From positions 869,671-933,670 of the forward strand of contig VXBM01000138.1 in NCBI GenBank assembly GCA_013400155.1: DNA of 64,000 bases, given 5' to 3'. The position numbers and the translations under genes were made by a program. The DNA comes from Helopsaltes ochotensis (taxonomy: Eukaryota; Chordata; Aves; Passeriformes; Locustellidae). Below, piece after piece: positions 11,831 through 22,058 of this stretch. A model generated the notes under the pieces. The model had not been told where the DNA came from. It did no database searches and worked only from the letters and a program-made list of their open reading frames with translations. How positions within the stretch are numbered: the stretch's first letter is position 1; each line of letters opens with the position of its first letter.

Positions 11831-12363
11831 TAAACCAAAGATTTTCATATTGCAGGTGATATAACAGTCTTTACACACAAAGAAGATTGTGAAAAGAAAG
11901 GAAAATAAATCACATCTACTGGGTATGTATAAAATAATGTAAGAGTTTGATTGCAATATGAAATTGTTGATATGATGCTATTCCTGTGACACCAAGGGAC
12001 CCCTTGAGCCAAAAAACTCCTTCATTCCAATGTTCTTAGATCCAGAACTAGAATAAATGGCTTGCTTTCCTACTGGTGTAATAAGGTCTTTAAATGACAG
12101 AAAGCAAAATATTTTAAGCATGCACGCATATCCACAAACAGATTCTCTGGTGCACGAACATAAATTTATTTCCAATTTACAAAGATACTTTGAGCCTATG
12201 AACATGATTCTCATTGGTGTCAGTAATAAGTACTCAACGCTTGTAATATATATCTGAGGGCTCCCAGTCACATACCATGGTCTTGTTCTTCCCTGCACAA
12301 TAGAGCAGAGGAAGGTTTGTTTCCTTATAATCACTTACATAAAAATAAATATATATTTCATTT
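11831..12363. other. Unique sequence, no gene seen
   Basis: Contains two overlapping open frames (118 codons minus, 66 codons plus) with no similarity I recognise. Coding is not supported. Confidence 0.5.
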
Positions 12364-12397
12364 CAAATTAGTTAAGTCCCTTTCCAAATTAGTTAAG
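12364..12397. repeat. 21-bp period tandem duplication
   Basis: CAAATTAGTTAAG occurs at 12364-12376 and exactly again at 12385-12397, separated by TCCCTTTC. It immediately precedes the 62-bp dispersed repeat, and the last bases overlap it. Confidence 0.9.
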
Positions 12398-12457
12398 ACC
12401 TCTGGTCCTCAGACTCTTCATTAGTTAAAAGGACTTTTTTTTACTTAAACATTTTTA
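12396..12457 (+). repeat. 62-bp dispersed repeat, copy A
   Basis: Matches 14625-14686 in the same orientation, with about six mismatches and no gap over 62 bp. Shared landmarks are AGACCTCTGGTCCTCAGACT, ATTAGTTAAAAGGACT and AAACATTTTTA. I do not recognise the family. The similarity stops abruptly at both edges. Confidence 0.9.
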
Positions 12458-12870
12458 GTTGTCGTGTAGTCATTTTTATAAATAGGAAAACTTGCACATT
12501 GCCATTTTTAGGAAAACCCAAAGGGGCAATTGGGAACAATCAGTCAACATCACTTTTGTCCCTAGAAAAGTCATTCAGTAATGCTCTTTTGACACATTTC
12601 TGCGCAGATGGAAGAGAAGAAGGTTACTGGGAACAGTCATAATTGATTTTTCAAGGGTTAAAAAAGCTTGAACAACCTGAGTGCCTTCTATGATAAAAGA
12701 AATTAGTGGTTTTGTGGATAAAATAAGAAAAGGATTATTTGTCTTGACTTTAGTAAGTTTTTATCAATTACCTGGTATTACAACTTGCCCCCAAAGGTGA
12801 GTGTAACTCAGATTCTTCTTAATAGATTCCTTGAGGCAGATTAGTGAAAAAGAAGTATCATTTTTTGCAA
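12458..12870. other. Unique sequence, nothing seen
   Basis: No gene or repeat family recognised. Confidence 0.5.
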
Positions 12871-12908
12871 ATATATATATGTATGTATGTATGTATATAA
12901 ATGTGTGT
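12871..12908. repeat. (AT)n(GTAT)n microsatellite
   Basis: Five AT units followed by four GTAT units and a degenerate TATAAATGTGTGT tail. Confidence 0.93.
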
Positions 12909-13329
12909 AGGGTTCATTTTAGAAAAAAAAAATGGTTGCAATGGAAAAGAGGTATGCAGTAATTTTCAATATTTTCCATGGAAATATAAATGCATAAAAT
13001 AATTTCAATCTTGCCCAATTTATGGCCAGACTTTGAAACCTTTGTAGTTGTAGCCCCTTACTGGGTTTAGAGAAAGATAATTTGGTTAACTCTGTGCAGT
13101 GAGTGGGAGAAACAACAAAAATTCTCAAGAGCTTTAGTAAAAAGACCAGTCATTTACCCATAGAAGGCAAATGTCTTTATCCCCAGTGCCTGGAAAAGAA
13201 TAACTCCTTGCAGTCACAGAACCTGGGGACCTGTTGCACAGAAAAGACCCCATGGAAACAGATGGAAAGGGAGGTGCACAAGCCAGCAGGGCACCACAGC
13301 AGCAACAGGGACCACCAGCACTCTGGGCT
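12909..13329. other. Unassigned sequence upstream of a CR1
   Basis: From about 13200 the composition becomes richer in G and C, and CTCTGGGCTGCGTGAG resembles the CR1 phrase 'ctgggctgcat'. This may be a scrambled 5' part of the CR1 that follows; I cannot define it. Confidence 0.4.
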
Positions 13330-13720
13330 GCGTGAGTGTGGAGATGAGAAAAGGGATTGCCCTCTTCTCCTCATCTCTCAGACGATCTGCGTCCACTTTG
13401 GGGCATTGTAATAAAAAGAAAGACATTGATAAATTTCAGTTACTCCAGTGGAGGGCCACCAAGATGGTCAAGGGCTGGAGCCCTTGTTGTAGTACTGAGG
13501 CTGAGGGAGCTGGGTTTGTTCATCCCAAAAGTAAGTTTTCAAGGGGGAGGTCAGCACTGGAACAGGCTGCCTGTGGAGGCTCTGCAGTCTCTGTCCTTGG
13601 AGGATTTCAAGGCTGACTGGTTAAGGTTTTGAGCAACCTTTCCGAGCACCTGACCCTGCTTTCAGCAGAAGGTTGGACTACAGACACCCTGAAGTCCAAG
13701 GTGAATGGTCCTGTGACTCT
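13330..13720 (+). mobile_element. CR1: CR1 LINE, internally deleted 3' part
   Basis: Plus-strand CR1. Landmarks are TTTGGGGCATTGTAATAAA, GACATTGATAAATTTCAG, TCCAGTGGAGGGCCACCAAG, the frame fragment CTGAGGGAGCTGGGTTTGTT, then a jump to CACTGGAACAGGCTGCC...GGAGGCTCTGCAGTCTCTGT, TTGGAGGATTTCAAGGCTGA, and GAAGGTTGGACTACAGACA...GTCCTGTGACTCT. The segment that normally lies between the 'glfxpek' coding end and the 'actggaacaggctgcc' block is largely missing, so the copy carries an internal deletion of probably 200 bp or more. The two plus-strand frames here are CR1 remnants and not genes. Confidence 0.88.
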
Positions 13721-14624
13721 TCATAACTGAAAACCGCAACAATGAAATGCTTCGTACAACCACGCCAAGGTAGTTATACAAGAAGAAGGAATTCATATTG
13801 TTAGGAGTCAGACAAAAGATGAGGGCGAGTTGCAGTAAAGAATGATCAAAAAAGAAGCTCTGTGTTTGCACATACTGATTTGCAGCAGTGCTGGTTCTGG
13901 GATTACTGCCCTGTCTTCCAACATGTTATGACAGACAAACTTGACAAGTAGAGCTTCAGCAGCATTACTCAAGAAGCCCAATTTCTCATTGTTCTGAATG
14001 TTCAAAATTCAGATATGTAAACCTCATGTAAGATGCCATAAATTTAAAACAAATGTTTTGCACAAGTTTGAGTGGATGTAAATCGCTTCCTAATCCCCAG
14101 GCAAAAACTGAAACAGGACCAAATATTAGGCTCATGGCTTTGCTTCCAAGCAAGAAGAGATATTTAAAAATAGAATTGTAATAAACAAACTTCAGGTACT
14201 ACTTAATGGAGTAGTGAGTTTCCTCAACCATTTATCTAACCAACCAGATTAATTTCATTCCTTTTTTTTTCATTAAACAGATTACTTTAGAATGTGAGTT
14301 CCTCTCCCAGTTTCTAGCCTGTGGAGAATTTTAATGACTGAGTCATAAACCCCACCAAAAATGGGATATGTAATGAAAATGCAAAGGGACCTTTAACTAG
14401 AGCACGTGTTGTGTTATGCTGCAATAATAATAAACAATAATAGTAATATTAATAAAAATAATGCAGTTTTACGTGTACCCATAAAATGCCATTTATATGA
14501 TCACTGTACTAATATTTAAAATTCCGAGGTACTGCATTTTTCACAATTATTATTGTTACAGGCTTTATAGAATTTTCCAAACCTTTATATCTCAATGTGT
14601 TGTGGCTTAAGGATATGCACTGGC
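13721..14624. other. Unique AT-rich sequence, no gene seen
   Basis: AATAAT-rich around 14420-14465. No recognisable repeat family or gene. Confidence 0.5.
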
Positions 14625-14686
14625 AGACCTCTGGTCCTCAGACTATTGATTAGTTAAAAGGACTCTTTTTTGCTAAAACATTTTTA
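14625..14686 (+). repeat. 62-bp dispersed repeat, copy B
   Basis: Direct repeat of 12396-12457 (see that entry), 2.2 kb downstream. It differs by about six substitutions. Flanks of the two copies are unrelated, so this is either two insertions of one short element or an old local duplication. Confidence 0.9.
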
Positions 14687-15052
14687 ACATTTCCACAATG
14701 CATATTTTTTTACATTTACCCCTTAATAAGAAATTAAAAGGTTAAAAGTCTCAGGAAGTTCTGAAAATTCCCCAAGTACAAATAAATGGAAGAAACGTAT
14801 TCAATAAATTATGAACCTAAAAAATAATCAGTTAATATTCACTATCAAAAAGGCAATTTCTTATGAAGTAGTTTCTGCATGTCCCCAGGCCATAAACTTA
14901 CTCCCTGGCTTCCACTGTGTGGAAGTTTCAATTAGAATTTCATGTTGAAAAGTACGTTAACACCTTCTTATATATATTTTGGTAATGTCTGTTTAACTCA
15001 GGCTGTCACAACTTGGAATGGATTTTTTTTCCAGTAAACCAGTTGAAAAAGA
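14687..15052. other. Unique AT-rich sequence, nothing seen
   Basis: No feature recognised. Confidence 0.5.
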
Positions 15053-15062
15053 GGGGGGGGGG
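15053..15062. repeat. Poly-G run (G10)
   Basis: Ten G in a row preceded by GAAAAAGA. Short, but rare in this AT-rich context. Confidence 0.95.
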
Positions 15063-16231
15063 AGAAGATATTGAATGGTTCATAAATATATAATGCTTCC
15101 CATTTGTTAGATTCTGCAATCAGAGGCAGCAGCTTTAAACTTGCATATCAGTGCGTAATTCCACAAACTTAAAAAATTGATCTGCCAATGTCTCCCCTCA
15201 AGCAATCTTTTAATTAAATGAACTTCACTCACCTTACCTCTAAACTCCATAGGTTGATTTTGTACAGAGATTTGATTCATTTTTCAGTGAAGTTTTTTCT
15301 TGTTTTTAAACTGTAAATGTTGTTTAGTAAACAAGTGTTTAATAATGTATAGAAGGTGACTGAACATAGATCAATGCCAATTATTTATTCACAATAAAAT
15401 CTTGGAAGCAATGAGGTTCTTTTGTATGCTTGCCAACCAAAGCAGAAACAGGCTTGGTTCTCAGTCACAGTAAACAAAATTGAGCTTTTAATTTGTAGGA
15501 AACCGTGATGATTTAGACCAGCTAGAGGTCTGCTTTAAGAGTATTCTCCCCCCCATTCTTATATAAGAATAGAATTTGTAATAATGGCAGTTCTATTTAA
15601 CTTAATGATAAAGTTAACACATGATTCAACGTGGAAAGTCATGATAATATTAATAAAAACCTAAAATATTTTGGAACACTTGCTATTATTTTTGGAAAAA
15701 AGATTTTGATCAAGTGCGCTTAACAGTTCAGAATACAAAAAAGACAGACTTAACTAAAAGTAAAATGAGCAGCAAGTGTGTAGCTCCAGTTGGCCAGGAT
15801 ACAGGGCCTAATAGCAAATGTAGCAGTGGTACAACCTTGGACTTTTAAAAAACTGCAAGGGGATGCTCCAGTGAAGGAAGATTGGACAAGGACAGCAGAG
15901 ACAAGGTATGTGGATCCCACAGACTGCTGTTAGACATACCTGCCTGCAGCTGCACCACAGGCAGCTGGGCTGCAGGAGCATGCAGGGCTGTGAGCAGTGA
16001 AAGAGGAGATGCCCATTGCCAGGGTACAAACGAGGAGCTTCTTTCCTTGCCTGCACCTAGGCTGCTGCAGGTCCTGCCACTGCCAGGGTGCTTTCTGTAA
16101 AACCACATCCCTGGACAGCCCTGATTCTTCACTACCTTACAGAGTAGGAAAGCTGAGTGCTTCAGCTTTTCCTTGTGGAAACTACAGTTTGCTGCCAAGA
16201 GAACAGGCATTCCAGTTGATTTCACACCTCA
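15063..16231. other. Unique sequence with a GC-richer patch
   Basis: 15785-16130 is clearly richer in G and C than its surroundings and full of CTGCAG/GCAGG words (for example CTGCCTGCAGCTGCACCACA at 15940). It supports overlapping open frames on both strands, the longest 126 codons minus, as GC-rich DNA does by chance. No domain or splice-bounded exon is recognised; an old LTR or SINE could account for the composition. Confidence 0.45.
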
Positions 16232-16245
16232 CTAGTTCTTTACTG

Positions 16246-16498
16246 TCATTTTTTTTCTGTCATTAAACTGGGCTGTATGAAGAAAATCAAGCATGGAAGA
16301 AGACCATGATACTTTTGTTCTCCACTGAACATTTTGAGACCTTTTGTAGGAAAATCTATGGTAAAGCTGGAAGACAACATCAGCCACTGTATTCCTTTCC
16401 ATCTTGTATATTTTAATGTCACTTAAAGTTCCACCATAATCCAAAGTAAATTTACGTTTATGAGCATCCCACATGCTTGTAATTTGATGCAGCAAAAG
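16246..16498 (-). other. Unassigned open frame, possible exon or retrocopy fragment
   Basis: On the minus strand this stretch reads without a stop for about 87 codons. It begins LLHQITSMWDAHKRKFTLDY, has KIYKMERNTVADVVFQLYHR in the middle and SMLDFLHTAQFNDR near the end. Its amino-acid composition is more protein-like than other frames in the window. A TAG stop sits immediately upstream, so the preceding AG could be a splice acceptor, but the tract before it is not pyrimidine-rich. ACA|GTAAAG near 16246 could serve as a donor. I do not recognise the protein. By eye the M-E-x-x-x-VA-x-x-x-x-QLY segment is faintly like the CH-like domain of sperm flagellar proteins, but this is only a hunch. 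It may equally be chance or a decayed pseudogene. Confidence 0.22.
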
Positions 16499-16685
16499 CT
16501 AAATGTACCTACCAGTGGTTTTCAATGCCCATAGTAAACATTGCTCTATTTCCCCTTCCACTCCCCAAAAGTCTTTTCTTCTAAACCATTGGCAGTGCTG
16601 TTAAGGAATCATAACTGCAGCACCAGACATTACATGACAGCTGTTTGAACAGAAATACTAATTGCTTTCATATTTAATTAGCTAT

Positions 16686-16930
16686 TGTTTAAATTAAAAA
16701 TACCAACAAAGCAGTCACAGCAGGCTCCTTTTAACAGGGGGTTTATTGGTCCAGGCAGTAGCTCAAAGAGCAGCAGGCGTTGGACTCACGCACCAGCTCT
16801 CTCTAGTCCTGAGGAGCTGCCAGTGCATTCCTCACGCAACAGCTGCTGGTTCATCCCATTGGCCTGGTCTTCCTAGTGATTTTCCCTCTCCTGAAAAGGC
16901 AGAAACAGAGATATGTCATCCAAGACAATA
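16686..16930 (-). mobile_element. Possible decayed LTR, minus orientation
   Basis: Read on the minus strand, this GC-richer block has a CCAATGGGATG box, then further on GGACCAATAAACCCCC, which looks like an LTR polyadenylation signal, followed by TGTGACTGCTTTGTTGG as a possible U5. The arrangement resembles a retroviral LTR, but I see neither clean TG/CA ends nor a target duplication, and the family is unknown. It lies 300 bp upstream of a better supported LTR of opposite orientation. Ordinary GC-rich unique DNA remains possible. Confidence 0.35.
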
Positions 16931-17232
16931 GGGAATTATCTCACCTATCCTTAGCTAGTAATGATGCAGGTGCCTGCAATCCCTTTATCGAACATTGTGA
17001 GCAATCACCCCATTCACGCATCTGAAGAAGGTTGTAGTTTGGTGCCAGGGTGTATCATGTCCACACTCCTCAGAACTGCCCACTTTAGCACAACCTGCTT
17101 TCACACATTTGAGCACTTGGCCCTAAAACATCATGATTATCTTTGTGATTTTTTTCCTAATTCAAAATGACTGAAATGACATGGAGGTGGGATCACAAGG
17201 AATGGTGTTTTATTATCAGGAGGATAATGGCA
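16931..17232. other. Unassigned sequence between LTR-like blocks
   Basis: No gene recognised; could belong to a retroviral remnant, but no gag, pol or env motif is visible. Confidence 0.4.
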
Positions 17233-17542
17233 TGTGGGCCTGATATTTCTGTCTGATATCTTAGCTTGCTAGCAGCTGCTAATTTTCCCAAGGGAAAGCT
17301 TATTCTCAAAGCAATCTTGGCAAAAAACTATCCTTTCTCAAAACAGTATTTCTCCCAGTGGTGTTTAGCTGTTTCTCTAGTTTAACCAATGGGATTAGAG
17401 AGGTGTAATTCCTATTCACCAATCATGTTAAGTCTGTATCAGAACACCTTATAAAGGGTAGAGATAATCAGACAATAAAGCCTTCTCTATGCTCTTTGCC
17501 CTCTGAAATATTTGGAGTGTCTCATTTTTTCCGTGTCCTACA
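17233..17542 (+). mobile_element. Endogenous retrovirus LTR, plus orientation
   Basis: A ~310-bp block with full LTR architecture. It starts TGTGGGCC and ends GTGTCCTACA, whose reverse complement is TGTAGGACAC, so the ends form an imperfect terminal inverted repeat with TG...CA. Promoter elements are CCAAT boxes (17383 and 17419 areas) and a TATA-like CTTATAAAG at 17449-17457. A polyadenylation signal AATAAA lies at 17474-17479, followed by a T-rich U5. I see no clear target-site duplication and no standard primer-binding site directly after the CA, and no retroviral protein frame downstream, so it is probably a solo LTR or a remnant. The layout suits avian class II-like LTRs; the family is not assigned. 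Confidence 0.65.
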
Positions 17543-17924
17543 GCGACAATGGTATGTGGTCTGCACAATGAAAAAGTGATTTGGAGCTGTGACACCTTTC
17601 TTGCTATACTTGAGAGCTGTGTCCCCCACAACCACTTATTGCTTGTATGAAATGATCTCTGGGGCTTCCCATCCCCAGATTGACGGGTCCTCTTGGAGAG
17701 CTCAGGCGAAAGGATATTCAACTGGTTTATGTGTAGGAGGCGACGGGTTCTCAAAGCAAGAAGGAAACATGAGTTATTTGATCATGTAACCATCGTTGAA
17801 GTTAGAGTAATATAAATTAGGTGCCAATACCTATGCCATGGAAATCCAAAGTATGGCAGGATGAGTGTCAAGCATTATGTCACATGAAAGACTGCTGTCA
17901 AAGGCTGTCACTCTCTGACAAGGT
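17543..17924. other. Sequence downstream of LTR, unassigned
   Basis: Could be retroviral leader (moderately G-rich, with GGCGAAAGG and GGCGACGGG), but no primer-binding site or gag start is identified. The antisense 101-codon frame spans LTR and flank and is not meaningful. Confidence 0.35.
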
Positions 17925-18095
17925 CAGTATTATCCCCATTCCCTCCATGTCAGGTGGGAACCATGGAAGCCTCACTCCAGGCAACGGGTTGCATAGCTGG
18001 AGCCAACAGAGTGCAGGGAGAGAGTACTGTATAGTGCACAGCGTGATATCCCAGTGGCAGGTCAACCTAGGAGACCCAGAATCGTTTCCCTGAAT
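17925..18095 (-). repeat. Possible MIR-like SINE remnant
   Basis: The plus strand has AAGGTCAGTATTATCCCCAT, GGTGGGAA and, further on, CCAGTGGCAGG..AGACCCAGAATC. These are in the order found in reverse-complemented amniote MIR (tattatccccatt, gatgggaa, agtggcagag, acccag). The intervening part is too diverged, or carries an insertion, so this is tentative. Confidence 0.4.
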
Positions 18096-21000
18096 GTGGA
18101 GATTCTGGAATGTTATATTTAGTTAATATTTTTATGTTATTATTACGTTTGGATAAAAAATTCTTTACATGTTACTAAATGGCAATTGAGACCCTTTTCC
18201 ATGAATGTGGCGCTACCCAATGGCTGTCATTACCATCTTCTCCCTGCTGACATCTGCAGAAGTTGCTAACACACTTACAATTGCTTTGCTGGTTCATGAC
18301 CGTTCACCTCGGTGATTCTCAAAAATGCTGGCAAGTATATTGCAGGTACAACTATTCTCTTAAATAAATATTTGTGTGGATTACCATGTGAGATTCACTT
18401 TCTGCTGATATGGGTGAAGAGAAAATTGTCTCACCCAAATATACATGAAAATCAAATATTTAACTGTTGCAAACACTGCCAAGGACAATTTTGTTTAAAA
18501 TGTGTGCAAATATTCATGACAAATGTTTTGTGATATTCAGCTCTGAATAATTAACAATGCTTAAATTGCAACACATGTAACAAAACCTATTAGTTCTAAT
18601 AAGTCAGTACAGTAGAATTAATCAGATTTTCATTTAAGCAAATGTATTACAAACTAAATTGTTTCATAAGCTGTCAAATGCGCAGAAGTACAAAAGTTTG
18701 CATCCATTTTTAAGCACCAAGAACCAGGTTGGTACATGGCCTTTAGATTTTGGTTCACATTCTGATGGTGAGCCCAGCTCACACATGGGGGCAGTGGTGC
18801 TCAGAAAGGGATTTGTGGTGAGATCCCACACACCGCACCTCAGCAGTCTAAAAAATACAGGTGGGGAGGATTCATGCCAAGCTTCCTGTAAAATCAGGGG
18901 GAGCTGTGGAGACCCTGTCTTTGCCAGGACAAGCGTCTATGACAGAAGAAAAGAATTGCAGTCTGGAGGTTCCTGTCACTCTCTGTTAACCCAAAGAGGA
19001 GCCCTAGCAGATTATTTAGGTTAGACACCTACAAGACAGAAAGAATTAGGTGATAGGAATCTCTTCAGTTACAGATCTCAAACAACAAACTTGGATTAGG
19101 TGAAATGAACTCACCTCCACTTGGCATTTTCAGGAGACTGTAAGGGAATTGCGTGTCTTGCTGAAAAGAGTTTTCATTACAAAACCCTGATTTGCTTATT
19201 ATGTGCCATGTTTCTTTGCCTGCAAAAATATGACAAACCCCTTGCCTTCACCACCTTATTATGAAGGTGAAAATAAGTAATGATGCATTTATTAAAATCT
19301 GACTTTTTGACTGAAATATGTGCAGAAGGATTGGAAAGATTTTCTTTCAAAAAACAAATTTCTAGAATTCATGTTAAAGAAAAAGAAGAAAATATACCCC
19401 AAGTGTGTCTCAATATTCAAAGCAAAAAGAAGAAAAAATAGGAAAAAAATTCAAGGTATTATAAACTTTCCTATTCTCGTGATCTTTAAGACATGCTTAT
19501 GATTTTTGGGGACCCAATCCATGATGTTTTAGCACTTTGGGTTGCGATTATCAAGACGAAAATACTCTTCCCTTCTTGGTTGTTGTTTGTGAGGATGCAT
19601 TTGTTTTCCTGAGGCGAAATACATGTGTATTATATTATTCATTTGAAAAAATGTAACAGGCAGAATCAAGGAAATGCTGTGGCCCAGATGCATGGCTTCA
19701 CGCTGAAGTGTGTCTGAAGGCCTACAGTGGAAACCTTCACACAGTCCATGAACACAACACACGAAGGAAAGCAAATGTGAAACAATTTTCCTATGCTGCA
19801 TTAGCATTACTGTGTGAATGTTCCATTTGGGAATGCAAACATGAATACAAAACCAGCTCTTCTATATTCTCCCCACAAGCACCATGTCGGCTGAGATATA
19901 CATTACTCAGTAAGAGGAAAAAAAACTTGATTCTGGAGAAAACCAGTGTGGAAACAAGGCCCCTCTGTGCTTTGGAGAGAAAGCCTGCCCCCTGAGCCAT
20001 GAATTATAGTCTGCAAGTTGAAAAATGATGCATGGATTCCCAGCTGCTGGATGCCACACATTGAGCACCTTGCATAACTTGCACAGCAGCCTCTGTCGTG
20101 GTGCACAGGAGAGCACAGGCAGCCACATTGTCTCAGTAAACAAAACACAGGCTCTGGTTTCTCTTTAACATAATTCCTAAACAGGCAGAGTAAAGTGTAA
20201 TGCAGCTATGGATAGATGTGGATTTCATTGCAATAAATTCATCAAGTTTTTTAATTTAAACACAATGGTTTCTGGATTTAGATGTTAAAATAGCATGACA
20301 GAAGCATTCAGATGCCATATACCAATGAGGTTCATCTGCACACCTAAAAGGGTGAGCTGAAGACCTACACTTTTACAAATTTTCTGCATAATATTGATGT
20401 TATGGAAAACTTTAAAATGTCTTCAAGTTTGTTTTTTTTTTTTAATTAAGTTGAAAATTTGCCATCAGCAAGATTTCAACTCAGTGTACTGTTAACTAAT
20501 TTGTTTTTCATCAAGTTCTTTATTAACAAAGAAATCCCTCGATTATTACACTTCTCTGACTTCTTGATAATCTCCCTTGCAACCAGTCACATAATGCCTA
20601 AATACTTTTCACTGAAATATTATCGAGCCAAAAAAGCTGATGGGCCCTGTAATTAACTTCCAAATAATATGAAAGAAATAGGGTGTTGCAAATACTAGGA
20701 GTCAGAAATGGATTAGTGCCCGGTTTGATAGGCCCATGGCACTGAGCACCGCCTTTGAGCTGAGGCTCACCTTTGTTTCAGTCTTCTTCTTCATTCTTCC
20801 TAACAGCTGTTACATTTTCAGTGCAATGCAATTTACATTTTACAGTGCTTTTCCTGACTGCACTCCAGGATACCTAACACATTCAAATGACCACAAGCTA
20901 TTCAGCCCTGATGGGCAAGATGAAGCACAGTGATGCCTCCTCAAACTTACTTCCTTTCCAATTACAAAAATAAATTAGCTGAACCTAACAGCACAAACCT

Positions 21001-22020
21001 GAGAAATGGATATTGCAAAGAAGAGAGTACCTTCAAGCTGGGCTGAGAGTGATAATAATCTAGCCCATAATTAAGAGTAGAAATATGCTTCAGTATTAAA
21101 CAGCCACTGCTTCATTTGCAGTTGATAGGAAGAGAGCAAACTCATTACAACAGCAATGTAAGGCTTTTCATACAAGTGCCATAAAAAAAGACATTGCAAA
21201 TATAAGTTAATTAGCCATATAACGTGTCTTGATGACAAGAACTTCCTGTCATAATACTTTTTATGGAGAGATAAGAAAAGTCAGAACTTGCTCAAAAGTG
21301 GAAAAGTAGCTGCACGATGAGGAATATAAATCAGGATTTCTGCTTTAACATGGCACCACAAGAGTTCATTGCCCCAAATACACAGTGTGAAAGTCTAGAT
21401 GTCCTCAACAATTTAGGAAATAAAATGTGTTTTAAGTAACAGCAAGAGAACCTCTTCACAGACCACATGTGGTTTCTTTGCCTTCAGAGACGGGGTAGAA
21501 ATCTGAAATTATTCTGAAAGGAGTCAGGGCATTCACCTTGTGCCACTTGCTCCAATCTCCTGAGATCACTATGTGTATGGAGAGCTGGAGAGAAATGTAA
21601 GACTCCTGAAAGACAAGGAGCTCAGGAGCAGTAAACTCCCACTGATGGTACCCAGCAGTAACCTCTGAAAACCTTCTGGATTTGAAACATCTCCTTTCCT
21701 CAGGAGTTTACAACAAATGAGGGATTTATTTAACCAATAGATATAACCACAAGTAGACTTTTGTTTGCTGTTACAGAGCCTTTTTCTTTAGCTTTCATCA
21801 CTCTTTCTTTGGAGCAATTAGACCCAGGAAACAGTATTAAATATAAAATGAAAGCCCAAGGCACAGGTTCAAATGCAGACTGGAACTAGGTAATGTTTAA
21901 GGTTATTTCTTTGTCTGCTTTTAACATTTTCTGCCTTACCCAGCAGACTATGTTCGTTTTAAAGCTGAGATTTTGAAAATGAAAATGCAAAGTTTCCCCT
22001 TTCAAAACATGGGTGACATT
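18096..22020. other. Unique sequence, no gene seen
   Basis: About 4 kb with no recognisable transposon family. Open frames up to 121 codons (18659-19024 plus) lack known motifs, and 19320-19502 is lysine-rich because of A-rich sequence. A poly-T run is at about 20432. A GC-richer patch at 18750-18970 has no assignment. Confidence 0.5.
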
Positions 22021-22058
22021 TCAGGAGTCCTTCCTTCATTCAGGAGTCCTTCCTTCAC
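22021..22058. repeat. 19-bp tandem duplication
   Basis: TCAGGAGTCCTTCCTTCAT followed directly by the same unit with a final C instead of T. Confidence 0.95.
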
